A DNA stretch of 34,382 nucleotides from Burkholderiales bacterium (GTDB lineage Bacteria; Pseudomonadota; Gammaproteobacteria; Burkholderiales; Burkholderiaceae_C). Positions 12,167-20,927 of the stretch are shown piece after piece. The position numbers and the translations under genes are program-made. The notes beneath the pieces are model-generated. The model did not search any database, was not told the origin of the DNA, and was given only the letters and a program-made list of their open reading frames with translations. Numbering within the stretch: the stretch's first letter is position 1; every line of letters begins with the position of its first letter. The stretch spans positions 1 to 34,382 of the forward strand of contig JACPVA010000110.1 of assembly GCA_016191995.1 (NCBI GenBank), given 5' to 3'.

Positions 12167-12227
12167 TGCCCGGGGTCACGCGAGAACCACGACGCCGCGC
12201 CTGGGCGGCCAACACGAGAACGAGTCC

Positions 12228-13703
12228 ATGGGTTTGCTGAGCCTCTCGATCTGGCTGCCGATCGCCTTCGGCGCGCTGATCCTGGCCGTCGGGCGGGACA
12301 GCCAGGCCGGCCTCGTCCGCATGGCCGCGCTCGCCGCGTCGCTGGTCTCGCTCGTGCCGACGCTGCTCGTCGCGGCGCGTTTCGATGCCTCGACGGCGGC
12401 GATGCAGTTCGTCGAGAAGGCGCCGTGGATCGAGCGCTTCGCGATGCACTACCACCTCGGCGTCGACGGCCTGTCGATGTGGTTCCTGCCGCTGACCGCG
12501 TTCATCACCGTCATCGTCGTGATCTCGGCGCTGCAGGTCATCGGCGAGCGCGTCGCGCACTACATGGGCGCGATGCTGATCCTCTCGGGGCTGATGATCG
12601 GCGTCTTCGCCTCGCTCGACGGCGCGCTGTTCTACGTCTTCTTCGAGGCCACGCTGATCCCGATGTACATCATCATCGGCGTCTGGGGTGGCCCGCGGCG
12701 CGTCTACGCGGCGTTCAAGTTCTTCCTCTACACGCTGCTCGGCTCGCTGCTGATGCTGGTGGCGCTGCTGTACCTGTACTTCAAGAGCGGCGGCAGCTTC
12801 GACATCCTCACCTGGCACCGATTGCCGCTGCCGCTGGCGGCGCAGGCGCTGCTGTTCTTCGCCTTCCTTGCCGCGTTCTCGGTCAAGGTGCCGATGTGGC
12901 CGGTGCACACCTGGCTGCCCGACGCCCACGTCGAGGCGCCCACCGGCGGCTCGGTCGTGCTGGCGGCGATCATGCTCAAGCTCGGCGCCTACGGCTTCCT
13001 GCGCTTCTCGCTGCCGATCGCGCCCGACGCCGCGCGCGAGTGGGCCTGGCTGATCATCGCGCTGTCGCTGATCGCGGTGGTCTACATCGGCCTGGTCGCG
13101 CTCGTGCAGCAGGACATGAAGAAGCTCGTCGCCTACAGCTCGGTCGCGCACATGGGATTCGTGACGCTGGGATTCTTCATCTTCGACGAGCTGGCGATGA
13201 CGGGCGCGGTGGTGCAGATGATCGCGCACGGATTTGTCTCCGGCGCGATGTTCCTGTGCATCGGCGTGCTCTACGACCGCGTGCACTCGCGCGAGATCTC
13301 GGCCTACGGCGGCGTCGTCAACACGATGCCGCGCTTCGCCACCTTCGCGGTGCTGTTCGCGATGGCCAACGCCGGGCTGCCGGGCACCGCTGGATTCGTC
13401 GGCGAGTGGATGGTCATCCTGGGCGCGGTGAAGGTCAACTTCTGGGTCGCGCTGCTGGCAGCGACGACGCTGATCTGGGGCGCCGGGTATACGCTGTGGA
13501 TGGTCAAGCGGGTGTACTTCGGCGACATCGCCAACGCGAAGGTCCGCGCACTGGACGACCTGTCGGCGCGCGAGTTCCTGATGCTCGCGCTGCTGGCCGG
13601 CGCGGTGCTGTGGATGGGCGTGCATCCCAAGCCCTTCACCGACCCGATGCAGGCCTCGGTGGCCGAGCTGCTGCGCCACGTCGCGCTGACCAAGCTGCAC
13701 TGA
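12228..13703 (+). CDS. nuoM: NADH-quinone oxidoreductase subunit M
   Basis: 491-residue antiporter-like proton-pumping subunit of complex I, about 14 helices. Visible motifs are FFEATLIPMYIIIGVWGG (conserved Glu of helix 5), KVPMWPVHTWLPDAHVEAPT (Lys of helix 7) and QQDMKKLVAYSSVAHMGF. The length is typical. It lies 61 bp after nuoL, a gap with no gene. Confidence 0.97.
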   Translation: MGLLSLSIWLPIAFGALILAVGRDSQAGLVRMAALAASLVSLVPTLLVAARFDASTAAMQFVEKAPWIERFAMHYHLGVDGLSMWFLPLTAFITVIVVISALQVIGERVAHYMGAMLILSGLMIGVFASLDGALFYVFFEATLIPMYIIIGVWGGPRRVYAAFKFFLYTLLGSLLMLVALLYLYFKSGGSFDILTWHRLPLPLAAQALLFFAFLAAFSVKVPMWPVHTWLPDAHVEAPTGGSVVLAAIMLKLGAYGFLRFSLPIAPDAAREWAWLIIALSLIAVVYIGLVALVQQDMKKLVAYSSVAHMGFVTLGFFIFDELAMTGAVVQMIAHGFVSGAMFLCIGVLYDRVHSREISAYGGVVNTMPRFATFAVLFAMANAGLPGTAGFVGEWMVILGAVKVNFWVALLAATTLIWGAGYTLWMVKRVYFGDIANAKVRALDDLSAREFLMLALLAGAVLWMGVHPKPFTDPMQASVAELLRHVALTKLH

Positions 13704-13721
13704 GCCGCCCGCGAGAACGAC

Positions 13722-15206
13722 ATGAATGCGATGAACTGGAGCGCCGTCCTGCCCGAGATCTGGCTGCTCGCGCTGACCTGCGTGGTGCTGCTGGCCGACC
13801 TGGCCGTGCGCGACCCGCAGCGCGCGCTGACCTTCTGGCTGACGCAGGCCGGGGTGCTGGTCTTCACGCTGATGCACCTGCGCGCGGCCGAGGGCCAGGC
13901 CACCGCGTACGCGCTCGGCGGCATGGTCGTCTCCGACCCGATGGGCCATCTGCTGGCCTGCTTCGCCGGCGTGGCGACGCTGGCCACGCTGGCCTACGCC
14001 AGGCCGACGCTCGCTGCGCGCGACATGCAGCGCGGCGAGTTCCACACGCTGGCGCTGACGAGCCTGCTCGGCGTGTCGATCATGACCTCGGCGAACCACT
14101 TCCTGGTCGTCTACCTCGGGCTGGAGGTCATGAGCCTGTCGCTGTACGCGCTGGTCGCGCTGCGGCGCGACCACCTCGTCGCGACCGAGGCGGCGATGAA
14201 GTATTTCGTGCTCGGGGCGCTCGCCAGCGGCTTCCTGCTCTACGGGCTGTCGATGATGTACGGCGCGACCGGCTCGCTCGAGATCCCGACCGTCTTCGAC
14301 CGCATCGCCACCGGCCAGATCAACGCCGACGTGCTCGTCTTCGGCCTCGTCTTCGTCGTCGCCGGGCTGGCGTTCAAGCTCGGCGCGGTGCCGTTCCACA
14401 TGTGGGTGCCCGACGTCTACCAGGGCGCGCCGACCGCGGTCACGCTGCTGATCGGCGCGGCGCCGAAGCTCGCCGCGTTCGCGATCACGATCCGGCTGCT
14501 GGTCGAGGGCATGCTCGGGCTGGCGGTCGACTGGCAGCAGATGTTCATCGTGCTGGCGGTGGGCTCGCTCGTGGTCGGCAACGTCGCCGCGATCGCGCAG
14601 ACCAACCTCAAGCGCATGCTGGCCTACTCGACGATCTCGCAGATCGGCTTCGTGCTGCTCGGGCTGTCGGCCGGCGTCGTCAGCGGCAACACGCTGTCGG
14701 CCGGCAACGCCTACAGCTCGGCGATGTTCTACATCGTCACCTACGTGCTGACGACGCTGGGCAGCTTCGGCCTGATCATGCTGCTGTCGCGCGAGGGATT
14801 CGAGTGCGAGGAGATCGACGACCTCGCCGGTCTCGGGCAGCGCGCACCGTGGATCGCCGGCGTGATGGCGGTGATCATGTTCTCGCTCGCCGGCATCCCG
14901 CCGATGGTCGGCTTCTTCGCCAAGCTCGCGGTGCTGCAGGCGCTGGTGGCGACCAATGTCGGCGCCTACATCGTGCTGGCGGTGTTCGCGGTCCTGATGT
15001 CGCTCGTCGGCGCGTTCTACTACCTGCGTGTCGTCAAGGTGATGTACTTCGACACCTCGCAGGCGCCGGCCGCCGAGGCGGCGCGGCCGGCGGGGGCGTC
15101 GGCGCTGCTCGCGGTCAACGGCGCGCTGGTGCTGCTGCTGGGCCCGCTGTCGGGCGGGCTGCTCGCGCTGTGCCGCGACGCGATCGTCAAGACGCTGGCC
15201 GGATGA
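13722..15206 (+). CDS. nuoN: NADH-quinone oxidoreductase subunit N
   Basis: 494-residue third antiporter-like subunit and last nuo gene. Motifs are LGLEVMSLSLYALVAL (conserved Glu), FKLGAVPFHMWVPDVYQGAP (Lys) and NLKRMLAYSTISQIGF. An alternative ATG three codons downstream (13731) is possible. In related genomes a small DUF2818 gene often follows nuoN. Here only 55 bp separate it from the Nudix gene, so that gene is absent from this position. Confidence 0.97.
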   Translation: MNAMNWSAVLPEIWLLALTCVVLLADLAVRDPQRALTFWLTQAGVLVFTLMHLRAAEGQATAYALGGMVVSDPMGHLLACFAGVATLATLAYARPTLAARDMQRGEFHTLALTSLLGVSIMTSANHFLVVYLGLEVMSLSLYALVALRRDHLVATEAAMKYFVLGALASGFLLYGLSMMYGATGSLEIPTVFDRIATGQINADVLVFGLVFVVAGLAFKLGAVPFHMWVPDVYQGAPTAVTLLIGAAPKLAAFAITIRLLVEGMLGLAVDWQQMFIVLAVGSLVVGNVAAIAQTNLKRMLAYSTISQIGFVLLGLSAGVVSGNTLSAGNAYSSAMFYIVTYVLTTLGSFGLIMLLSREGFECEEIDDLAGLGQRAPWIAGVMAVIMFSLAGIPPMVGFFAKLAVLQALVATNVGAYIVLAVFAVLMSLVGAFYYLRVVKVMYFDTSQAPAAEAARPAGASALLAVNGALVLLLGPLSGGLLALCRDAIVKTLAG

Positions 15207-15261
15207 TGCCGCGGCGCGCCCCGCACGCGCTGCCGGGCCGGGCGACGGCGCGGGGCCCGCG

Positions 15262-15861
15262 GTGAGCGACCCGGCCGCCGACCGCCACCTCGTCGAGCGC
15301 GCGCTCGGCTCCGAGGCGCTGCTGGAGGGCGGCTTCCTGCATGTCCGGCGCGACACCGTCGAGCTGCCCGACGGCCGCCAGGCGACGCGCGAATATGTCC
15401 GCCACCCGGGGGCGGTGGCGGTGATCCCGCTGCTCGACGACGGCCGGCTGCTGCTCGAGCGCCAGTGGCGCCACCCGCTGGGCCGGGTGCTGCTGGAGCT
15501 GCCGGCCGGCAAGCTGGACCCGGGCGAGGACCCGCTCGCCTGCGCCGTGCGCGAGCTGCGCGAGGAGACCGGTCACAGCGCGCGCGAGTGGGCCTTCGCG
15601 GCGCGGCTGCACAGCGCCTGCGCCTACTCGACCGAGGCGATCGAGCTGTGGTTCGCGCGCGGCCTGCAGCCCGGGCCGCAGCGGCTTGACGACGGCGAGT
15701 TCATCGAGACCGTGGCCTGCACGCCCGACGAGCTCGACGCGCTGGCCGCGCGCGGCGAGCTGTCCGACGCCAAGACCCTGGTCGGACTGTTGTGGTTGCA
15801 ACGCTGGCGCGCCGGCGGCTGGGCCCTTGACTGGCGGCCAGCGGTTACCATCGGCGCGTGA
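15262..15861 (+). CDS. Nudix hydrolase, ADP-ribose pyrophosphatase-like
   Basis: 199 residues from a GTG start (GTGAGCGAC). The Nudix box is complete at residues 83-104: Gly83, Glu89, then RELREETG with the metal-binding glutamates. Before it lies the LLLERQWRHPLGR strand-turn typical of ADP-ribose/nucleoside-diphosphate-sugar pyrophosphatases, which split ADP-ribose to AMP and ribose-5-phosphate. The substrate is inferred from overall similarity. The stop overlaps the next start as GTGA, so it is co-transcribed and probably coupled with the DUF1178 gene. Confidence 0.88.
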   Translation: MSDPAADRHLVERALGSEALLEGGFLHVRRDTVELPDGRQATREYVRHPGAVAVIPLLDDGRLLLERQWRHPLGRVLLELPAGKLDPGEDPLACAVRELREETGHSAREWAFAARLHSACAYSTEAIELWFARGLQPGPQRLDDGEFIETVACTPDELDALAARGELSDAKTLVGLLWLQRWRAGGWALDWRPAVTIGA

Positions 15862-16355
15862 AGGTCCTGAACCTGCGTTGCGCGAACGGCCACGGCTTCG
15901 AGGGCTGGTTCGCATCCGAGGATGATTTCCTCGACCAGAACGGCCGCGCGGTGGTCGAGTGCCCGCTGTGCGCCGATCGCGTCATCACGCGCATGCCCAG
16001 CGCGCCGCGGTTGAACCTGTCGGGGGCACGCGCGCCGCAGCCGGCGCAGGCTTCGCCGTCGCCGGCGCCGCAGCCGGTCGCGGCGCAGCCGGGCCCATCG
16101 CAGCCGGGCGCGCAGCCGCCGGCCGGCGCCGACCTGCAGGTGGCGTGGCTGGCGGCGGCGCGCCGGCTCGTCGAGACGACCGAGGACGTCGGCGCGCGCT
16201 TCCCCGAGGAGGCCAGGCGCATCCACTACGGCGAGTCCGAGCCGCGCGGCATCCGCGGCCAGGCCACACCCGAGGAGCGCGAGGCGCTGCGCGAGGAAGG
16301 CATCGAGGTCGTCGCGATGCCGCTGCCGGCGGCGCTCAAGGGGCCGTTGCAGTAG
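15858..16355 (+). CDS. DUF1178 family protein
   Basis: 165 residues from a GTG that overlaps the Nudix stop. The N terminus MKVLNLRCANGHGFEGWF, with Cys8 and His12, and the pair Cys35/Cys38 (ECPLC) form a probable small zinc-ribbon fold. The middle (about residues 55-90) is Pro/Ala/Gln-rich linker. The C-terminal part (RFPEEARRIHYGE, ATPEEREALREEGI) is the conserved DUF1178 half. The function is unknown. The gene is a regular follower of the nuo cluster in Burkholderiales. Confidence 0.88.
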   Translation: MKVLNLRCANGHGFEGWFASEDDFLDQNGRAVVECPLCADRVITRMPSAPRLNLSGARAPQPAQASPSPAPQPVAAQPGPSQPGAQPPAGADLQVAWLAAARRLVETTEDVGARFPEEARRIHYGESEPRGIRGQATPEEREALREEGIEVVAMPLPAALKGPLQ

Positions 16356-16394
16356 CCGCGGGCGGGGCTGGCGCGCGCGCGGGTCGCGGCGCTT

Positions 16395-17816
16395 TCAGCG
16401 CGCAGGCGGCGGCAGCACCCGGCGCGGATTCATGATCCCCTGTGGGTCGAGCGCCTGCTTGATGCGTTGCATCAGCGCCAGCGCCACCGCGGGCTTGCGC
16501 GCCGCCATCTCGTGCACCTTGAGCGCGCCGACACCGTGCTCGGCCGAGAACGATCCGCCGTGCGCCAGCACCGCGTCGTAGACGATGCGGTTGACCTCGT
16601 CCTCGTGCGTGGCGACGAAGTCCGCGCCCGCCTGCCCCGGCGGCGCCTGCAGGTTGTAGTGCAGGTTGCCGTCGCCGAGGTGGCCGAAGACGACCGGCCG
16701 CGCGAGCGGCAGCGCCGCGCGCAGCGCGGCCTCGGTGGCGGCGCAGAAGGCCGGGATGCGCGACACCGGCAGCGCGATATCGTGCTTGATGTTCAGCCCG
16801 TCGCGCGCCTGCGCCAGCGGGATGGCCTCGCGCAGCTGCCACATCGCGTCGGCCTGCGCCAGGCTCGCGGCGACCGCGGCATCGCCGATCGTGCCGGCCT
16901 CCAGCGCCTCGGCCAGCAGCGCCTCGAGCCGCCCGCGCGCCGGCTGCTCGCCTTGCGCATCGTCGAGCTCCAGCAGCACCGCCCAGGGCGCCGGCGGCAG
17001 CGGGCGCGGCAGCTCGGGGAAATGCGTCTCGACCAGCTCCAGCGCATGCCGCGCCATCACCTCGAAACCGGTCAGCCCGCTGGCCAGGCGCGCGCGCGCC
17101 AGCCGCAGCAGCGCGACCGCTGCGTCCAGGCCGGCGCAGGCGGCCAGGGCGGTCAGCGTCGCCGCCGGCTGCGGGACGAGCTCCAGCGTCGCCGCGGTGA
17201 TCACGCCCAGCGTGCCCTCGCTGCCGATATACAGGTCGCGCAGGTCGTAGCCGGTATTGTCCTTGCGCAGCCCGGACAGACCGTCCCAGACCTCGCCCTG
17301 CGGCGTGACCACCTCGAGCCCGAGGCACAGCCGGCGCGCGTTGCCGAAGCGCAGCACCTCGGTGCCGCCGGCGTTGCTCGCCAGGTTGCCGCCGATCGTG
17401 CAGCTGCCCTCGGCCGCCAGGCTCAGCGGCAGCCGCAGGCCGCGCTCGGCGGCGGCTTGTTGCAGCGACTGCAGCACGCATCCGGCCTCGGCGGTCAGCG
17501 TCAGGTTGTCGGCGTCGAACGCGCGGATGCGGTTCATGCGTTGCAGGCTCAGCAGCAACTGCGCGCCGCTGGCGTCCGGAACGCTGCCGCCGACCAGCCC
17601 CGTATTGCCGCCTTGCGGAACGATCTCGACGCCGTGCGCGGCGCAGGCGCGGACGACGGCGGCGACCTGCGCGGTGCTTGCCGGGCGCACCACCGCAAGC
17701 GCCCGGCCGCGCCAGCGGCGGCGCCAGTCGACGAGGTAGGCGTCGAGCTCGCCCTCGGTCAGCACATGGTCGGCGCCGACGGCGTCGCGCAGCCGTGCAA
17801 GCAGGGCTGCGTTCAT
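16395..17816 (-). CDS. FAD-linked oxidase (GlcD / D-2-hydroxyacid dehydrogenase type)
   Basis: 473 residues of the vanillyl-alcohol-oxidase/PCMH flavoprotein family. The N-terminal FAD-binding domain shows PQGGNTGLVGG (residues 67-77) and LGVITAATLELVP. The C-terminal catalytic domain shows KHDIALPVSRIP, GHLGDGNLHYN, SAEHGVG and the closing DPQGIMNPRRVLP. Members oxidise 2-hydroxyacids such as D-lactate, glycolate or D-2-hydroxyglutarate. The exact substrate cannot be read here. It lies 4 bp after the DUF2069 gene on the same strand, so the two form an operon, and it converges on DUF1178. Confidence 0.88.
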   Translation of the reverse strand: MNAALLARLRDAVGADHVLTEGELDAYLVDWRRRWRGRALAVVRPASTAQVAAVVRACAAHGVEIVPQGGNTGLVGGSVPDASGAQLLLSLQRMNRIRAFDADNLTLTAEAGCVLQSLQQAAAERGLRLPLSLAAEGSCTIGGNLASNAGGTEVLRFGNARRLCLGLEVVTPQGEVWDGLSGLRKDNTGYDLRDLYIGSEGTLGVITAATLELVPQPAATLTALAACAGLDAAVALLRLARARLASGLTGFEVMARHALELVETHFPELPRPLPPAPWAVLLELDDAQGEQPARGRLEALLAEALEAGTIGDAAVAASLAQADAMWQLREAIPLAQARDGLNIKHDIALPVSRIPAFCAATEAALRAALPLARPVVFGHLGDGNLHYNLQAPPGQAGADFVATHEDEVNRIVYDAVLAHGGSFSAEHGVGALKVHEMAARKPAVALALMQRIKQALDPQGIMNPRRVLPPPAR

Positions 17817-17820
17817 CGCG

Positions 17821-18297
17821 TCAGGTCGACGGCGTCGCCCGCGCCGCGCCCCGGCGCAGCCGCCAGCGTACGTGCAGCGCGCAGGCGGCGAACAGCAGCA
17901 GGCTGAGCGCGATCTCCGCCGCGGCGAGTGCCGCCGACATGCCGGACTCGCTCGTCGCGCGCACCACCCCCTCGGTGAAGTAAAGCCAGACCAGCAGGCT
18001 CAGCCAGCGGTAGGTGTACATGCGATGGCGCCAGACGCCGGCCAGCGCCGGCAGCAGCGGAAGCACCTTGAGCGCCAGCGTGCCGCTGCCGGTCGGCGCG
18101 AGCCACAGCTCCCAGGCCAGGCCGAGCGCGATCAGGCCGGCCAGGCTTGACAACGCGATCGCGCGCGTCGCCTGCGTGACGGCATCGGCACGGCGCGGCG
18201 GCGCGGCATCGGCCGCCGCGCCGTCGGCGTCGTCGGAGGGGGCGCGGGCCCCGGCGGGTGGCGCCGCGGGCGCGCCGGGGTCGAGGGCAGTGGGCAT
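17821..18297 (-). CDS. DUF2069 family membrane protein
   Basis: 158 residues. An Ala/Pro/Asp-rich cytoplasmic N terminus of about 45 residues is followed by hydrophobic segments (ALSSLAGLIALGLAWELWL, LKVLPLLPALAGVW, AEIALSLLLFAACALHV). The family hallmark RMYTYRWLSLLVWLYFTEG lies between them. The function is unknown. The start is the ATG at 18297-18295, inside a perfect palindrome. TATGAT, a good -10 on this strand, ends 6 bp before it, so the mRNA may have no leader. It is divergent from the YihY-family gene. Confidence 0.82.
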   Translation of the reverse strand: MPTALDPGAPAAPPAGARAPSDDADGAAADAAPPRRADAVTQATRAIALSSLAGLIALGLAWELWLAPTGSGTLALKVLPLLPALAGVWRHRMYTYRWLSLLVWLYFTEGVVRATSESGMSAALAAAEIALSLLLFAACALHVRWRLRRGAARATPST

Positions 18298-18321
18298 GCT
18301 GGCATCATAGCCAGCATGCCC
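18292..18321. repeat. Perfect 12-bp inverted repeat holding both divergent start codons
   Basis: GGGCATGCTGGC (18292-18303) and its exact complement GCCAGCATGCCC (18310-18321) flank ATCATA. The ATG of the DUF2069 gene lies in the left arm and the ATG of the YihY-family gene in the right arm, at mirror positions. On the minus strand the spacer reads TATGAT, a near-consensus -10. It could be an operator over a shared, leaderless promoter region. Confidence 0.7.
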
Positions 18322-19548
18322 TCGCTGCGTGACCTGGCCGCCGGCTTGCCCGCGCGCGCCTCCGACCTGCTCGAGACCCTGCGCGACTGGCCGTGGACCG
18401 ACACCCTGGCCACGCTGGCGCGGCGCTTCCGCGAGGACCGGCTCGGGCTGACCGCCGGCAGCCTGACCTTCACGACGCTGATCGCGCTGGTGCCGCTGTT
18501 CACGGTCACGCTGGCGATCTTCTCCGCCTTCCCGCGCTTCGGCGCGTTCCGGGATGCGCTGGAAACCTACTTCCTGCAGATGCTGGTGCCGGCGTCGATC
18601 GCGCGCCCGGTGCTCGCAGCGCTGTCCGACTTCGCCGACAAGGCGCGCGGCATCGGCGGCGCCGGCGCCGCGGTGCTCGCGGCGACCGCGCTGTCGACGA
18701 TGCTGACGATCGACCGCTCGCTGAACGCCATCTGGCGCGTGCGCCGGCCGCGACCGATCGCGCAGCGCGTGCTCGTCTACTGGGCCGCGCTGACGCTCGG
18801 CCCGCTGGTGATCGGGGTCGGGCTGTCGGCAAGCTCGTACGCGCTGAAGGCCTCGCGCGGCGCCGCCGGCGCGCTGCCGGACTGGATTTCGTCGCTGCTG
18901 GCGGCGGCCGAGTTCGGCTTCATGGCGCTCGGCGTGGCCGCACTCTTCCATTATGTGCCGCACTCCTGGGTGCGCTGGCGCCACGCGCTGGCCGGCGGGG
19001 TCTTCGTCGCCGCCGGCTTCGCCGCGGCGAAGGCCGCGCTGGCGTGGTACCTGGCCAAGGTGCCGACGCTGTCGGTGGTCTACGGCGCTTTCGCGACGCT
19101 GCCGATCCTGCTGCTGTGGATCTACCTCGGCTGGGTCATCGTCCTGCTCGGCGCGGTGATCGCGGCCTACGCACCGAGCCTGCAGATGCGCGTCGCGCGC
19201 CGGCCGGCGACGCCGGGGCATCGCTTCGAGCTCGCGCTGGCGCTGCTGCGCGAGCTGGCCGCCGCGCGCGGCGCGGCGCAGCGTGGACTCGGACTGGAGC
19301 AGCTCGCGCTGGCGCTGCGCACCGACCCGCTGCAGATCGAGCCGGTGGTCGAGCGGCTGATCGCGATCGACTGGGTCGCGCGGCTGGACGAGGGCGGTGG
19401 CGCGCGTCACGTGCTGCTCGTCGACCCGGCCAGCACGTCTGCGGCGCCGCTCGTCGACGCGCTGCTGCTGCCGCCGGGGCCGCTGACGGCGCCGTTCCGC
19501 GAGCGCGCGGGGGTCGAGGCGATGCGGCTGGGCGAGCTGCTCGGCTGA
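18316..19548 (+). CDS. YihY-family inner membrane protein (UPF0761)
   Basis: 410 residues. After a short cytoplasmic segment comes the family motif DRLGLTAGSLTFTTLIALVPLFTV, then further hydrophobic segments near residues 115-135, 150-175, 190-215, 225-245 and 255-285. Motifs LTIDRSLNAIWRV and the LLLWIYLGWVIVLLGA helix fit the family. The last ~125 residues are soluble and include a possible winged-helix part. The family was once called RNase BN, but that activity is not supported. The real function is unclear. The ATG lies inside the palindrome shared with the divergent DUF2069 gene. Confidence 0.87.
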   Translation: MPSLRDLAAGLPARASDLLETLRDWPWTDTLATLARRFREDRLGLTAGSLTFTTLIALVPLFTVTLAIFSAFPRFGAFRDALETYFLQMLVPASIARPVLAALSDFADKARGIGGAGAAVLAATALSTMLTIDRSLNAIWRVRRPRPIAQRVLVYWAALTLGPLVIGVGLSASSYALKASRGAAGALPDWISSLLAAAEFGFMALGVAALFHYVPHSWVRWRHALAGGVFVAAGFAAAKAALAWYLAKVPTLSVVYGAFATLPILLLWIYLGWVIVLLGAVIAAYAPSLQMRVARRPATPGHRFELALALLRELAAARGAAQRGLGLEQLALALRTDPLQIEPVVERLIAIDWVARLDEGGGARHVLLVDPASTSAAPLVDALLLPPGPLTAPFRERAGVEAMRLGELLG

Positions 19549-19568
19549 CCGGCAGCGTCGCGCTGCGC

Positions 19569-20009
19569 TCAGCGCGGCGCGCCGCCTTCCAGCAGGTGCA
19601 GCAGCGCCAGCCGGTAGCCATCCACCCCCAGGCCGGCGATGACGCCGCGTGCGATCGGCGACAGGTAGGAATGTTGGCGGAACGGCTCGCGCGCGTGCAC
19701 GTTGCTGATGTGCACCTCGACGAAGGGGATCGCCACGCCGGCCAGCGCATCGCGCAGCGCGACGCTGGTGTGCGTCAGCCCGCCCGGGTTGACGACGATC
19801 GCGTCCACCCCCTCGTCGCGCGCGGCGTGGATGCGGTCGATCAACGCGCCTTCGTGGTTGCTCTGGAAGCAGGCGAGCTGGGCGCCGCGCTCGCTGGCGA
19901 TGCGCGTGCAGATCGCCTCGACCTCGGCCAGCGTCGCCGCGCCGTAGGTCTGCGGCTCGCGCGTGCCGAGCAGGTTGAGGTTGGGGCCGTTGAGCAGCAG
20001 CAGCTTCAT
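19569..20009 (-). CDS. aroQ: 3-dehydroquinate dehydratase, type II
   Basis: 146 residues, the normal size for the small dodecameric enzyme that removes water from 3-dehydroquinate in the shikimate pathway. All signatures are intact: [17 protein letters not shown] with catalytic Arg17 and Tyr22, [30 protein letters not shown], and [14 protein letters not shown] with the catalytic His. It is the last gene of a minus-strand group with metY and the hydrolase. The 96-bp gap before it is G-rich on the plus strand, with no clear promoter. Confidence 0.97.
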   Translation of the reverse strand: MKLLLLNGPNLNLLGTREPQTYGAATLAEVEAICTRIASERGAQLACFQSNHEGALIDRIHAARDEGVDAIVVNPGGLTHTSVALRDALAGVAIPFVEVHISNVHAREPFRQHSYLSPIARGVIAGLGVDGYRLALLHLLEGGAPR

Positions 20010-20105
20010 GCGCGGTCCTTCGGCGGGGCGGCGGCGGGGAGGGGGCGGGGTGGAGGCGGTTCGCAGGCCTTTGCGGCGCAGCTTCGGAGGCGGTACCGCC
20101 GGGTT

Positions 20106-20927
20106 TCAGGCGGCCGCCGTGGCAGCTGGCGCCAGCGCCTCGCGCAGCGCGGCCAGCACCGCGTCGGGTTGCTCGGCCATCAAGAAGTGGCCGCCGGGGA
20201 CCATGCGCACGCGTGCCTTCAGCACGCCGGCGACCTGGCGCGCGTTGCGTGGCAGCGTCATCTGGTCGCGCTCGGCCAGCACCAGCGTCGCCGGGCAGGC
20301 GACGCGCGCCGCGGCGGCCAGGCCGCCGGCGTAGACGTTGCAGGCGGCGAAGTCGTCGTGGAACAGCATCGGGTTGCCCTGGTGCGCCAGCACCTGCCGC
20401 ATCAGGCCGCGCGCCGCGCCGCGCAGCCACACGCCGGGGCCGGGGTAGGACGGCTTGGCCGCCAGGGTCGAGAACTTGTAGACGATCACGCGCTCGATCG
20501 CCGCCAGCGGGTCGATCTTGGCGAGTTCCAGCAACACCGCCGGCACCGGCATCGGCACGCAGCTGCCGAGCATCGCCAGATGCGTCGCGCGCTGCGGCGC
20601 GCGCGCGGCCGCCTCGAGCGCGATCAGCGAGCCCATGCTGTGGCCGACGAGCGCGGCGCGCTCGACGCCGGCCGCATCCAACAGCGCCAGCGTCCAGTCG
20701 GCCATCGCCTCGACCGACGCCAGCGCCGGCCCGGCGCTGCGCATATGGCCGGGCAGGTCGGGCGCGAGCACCGCGTGGCCGTGGTGCGCGAACCAGCGCG
20801 CCAGCAGCGTCCACACCGAGTGGTCGTCGAGCGCGCCGTGCAGGAAGACGACGCAGGGCAGGGCCGGGTAAAAGGGCTTGCCGCCGGTATAGGCGTAGAC
20901 CTCGCGGCCGTCGACGACGAGCTTCAT
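20106..20927 (-). CDS. Alpha/beta hydrolase
   Basis: 273 residues with a complete catalytic triad layout: nucleophile Ser97 in GHSMGS, a candidate acid Asp221 (AERDQM), and His247 in PGGHFLM. The oxyanion-hole motif is FLHGALDDHSVW. A helical cap lies around residues 130-200. The start is the ATG at 20927, overlapping the metY stop as ATGA. The extended frame upstream lies inside metY and is rejected. Substrate is unknown. Coupling to metY suggests, but does not prove, a link to homoserine-ester or thioester metabolism. Confidence 0.85.
   Translation of the reverse strand: MKLVVDGREVYAYTGGKPFYPALPCVVFLHGALDDHSVWTLLARWFAHHGHAVLAPDLPGHMRSAGPALASVEAMADWTLALLDAAGVERAALVGHSMGSLIALEAAARAPQRATHLAMLGSCVPMPVPAVLLELAKIDPLAAIERVIVYKFSTLAAKPSYPGPGVWLRGAARGLMRQVLAHQGNPMLFHDDFAACNVYAGGLAAAARVACPATLVLAERDQMTLPRNARQVAGVLKARVRMVPGGHFLMAEQPDAVLAALREALAPAATAAA

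Noticed and set aside
12129..15512. Very long open frame on the minus strand opposite nuoM, nuoN and the Nudix gene
   Set aside because: The product is low-complexity Arg/His/Asp/Gln sequence, the mirror of GC-rich codon bias. The plus strand carries clear complex I subunits.
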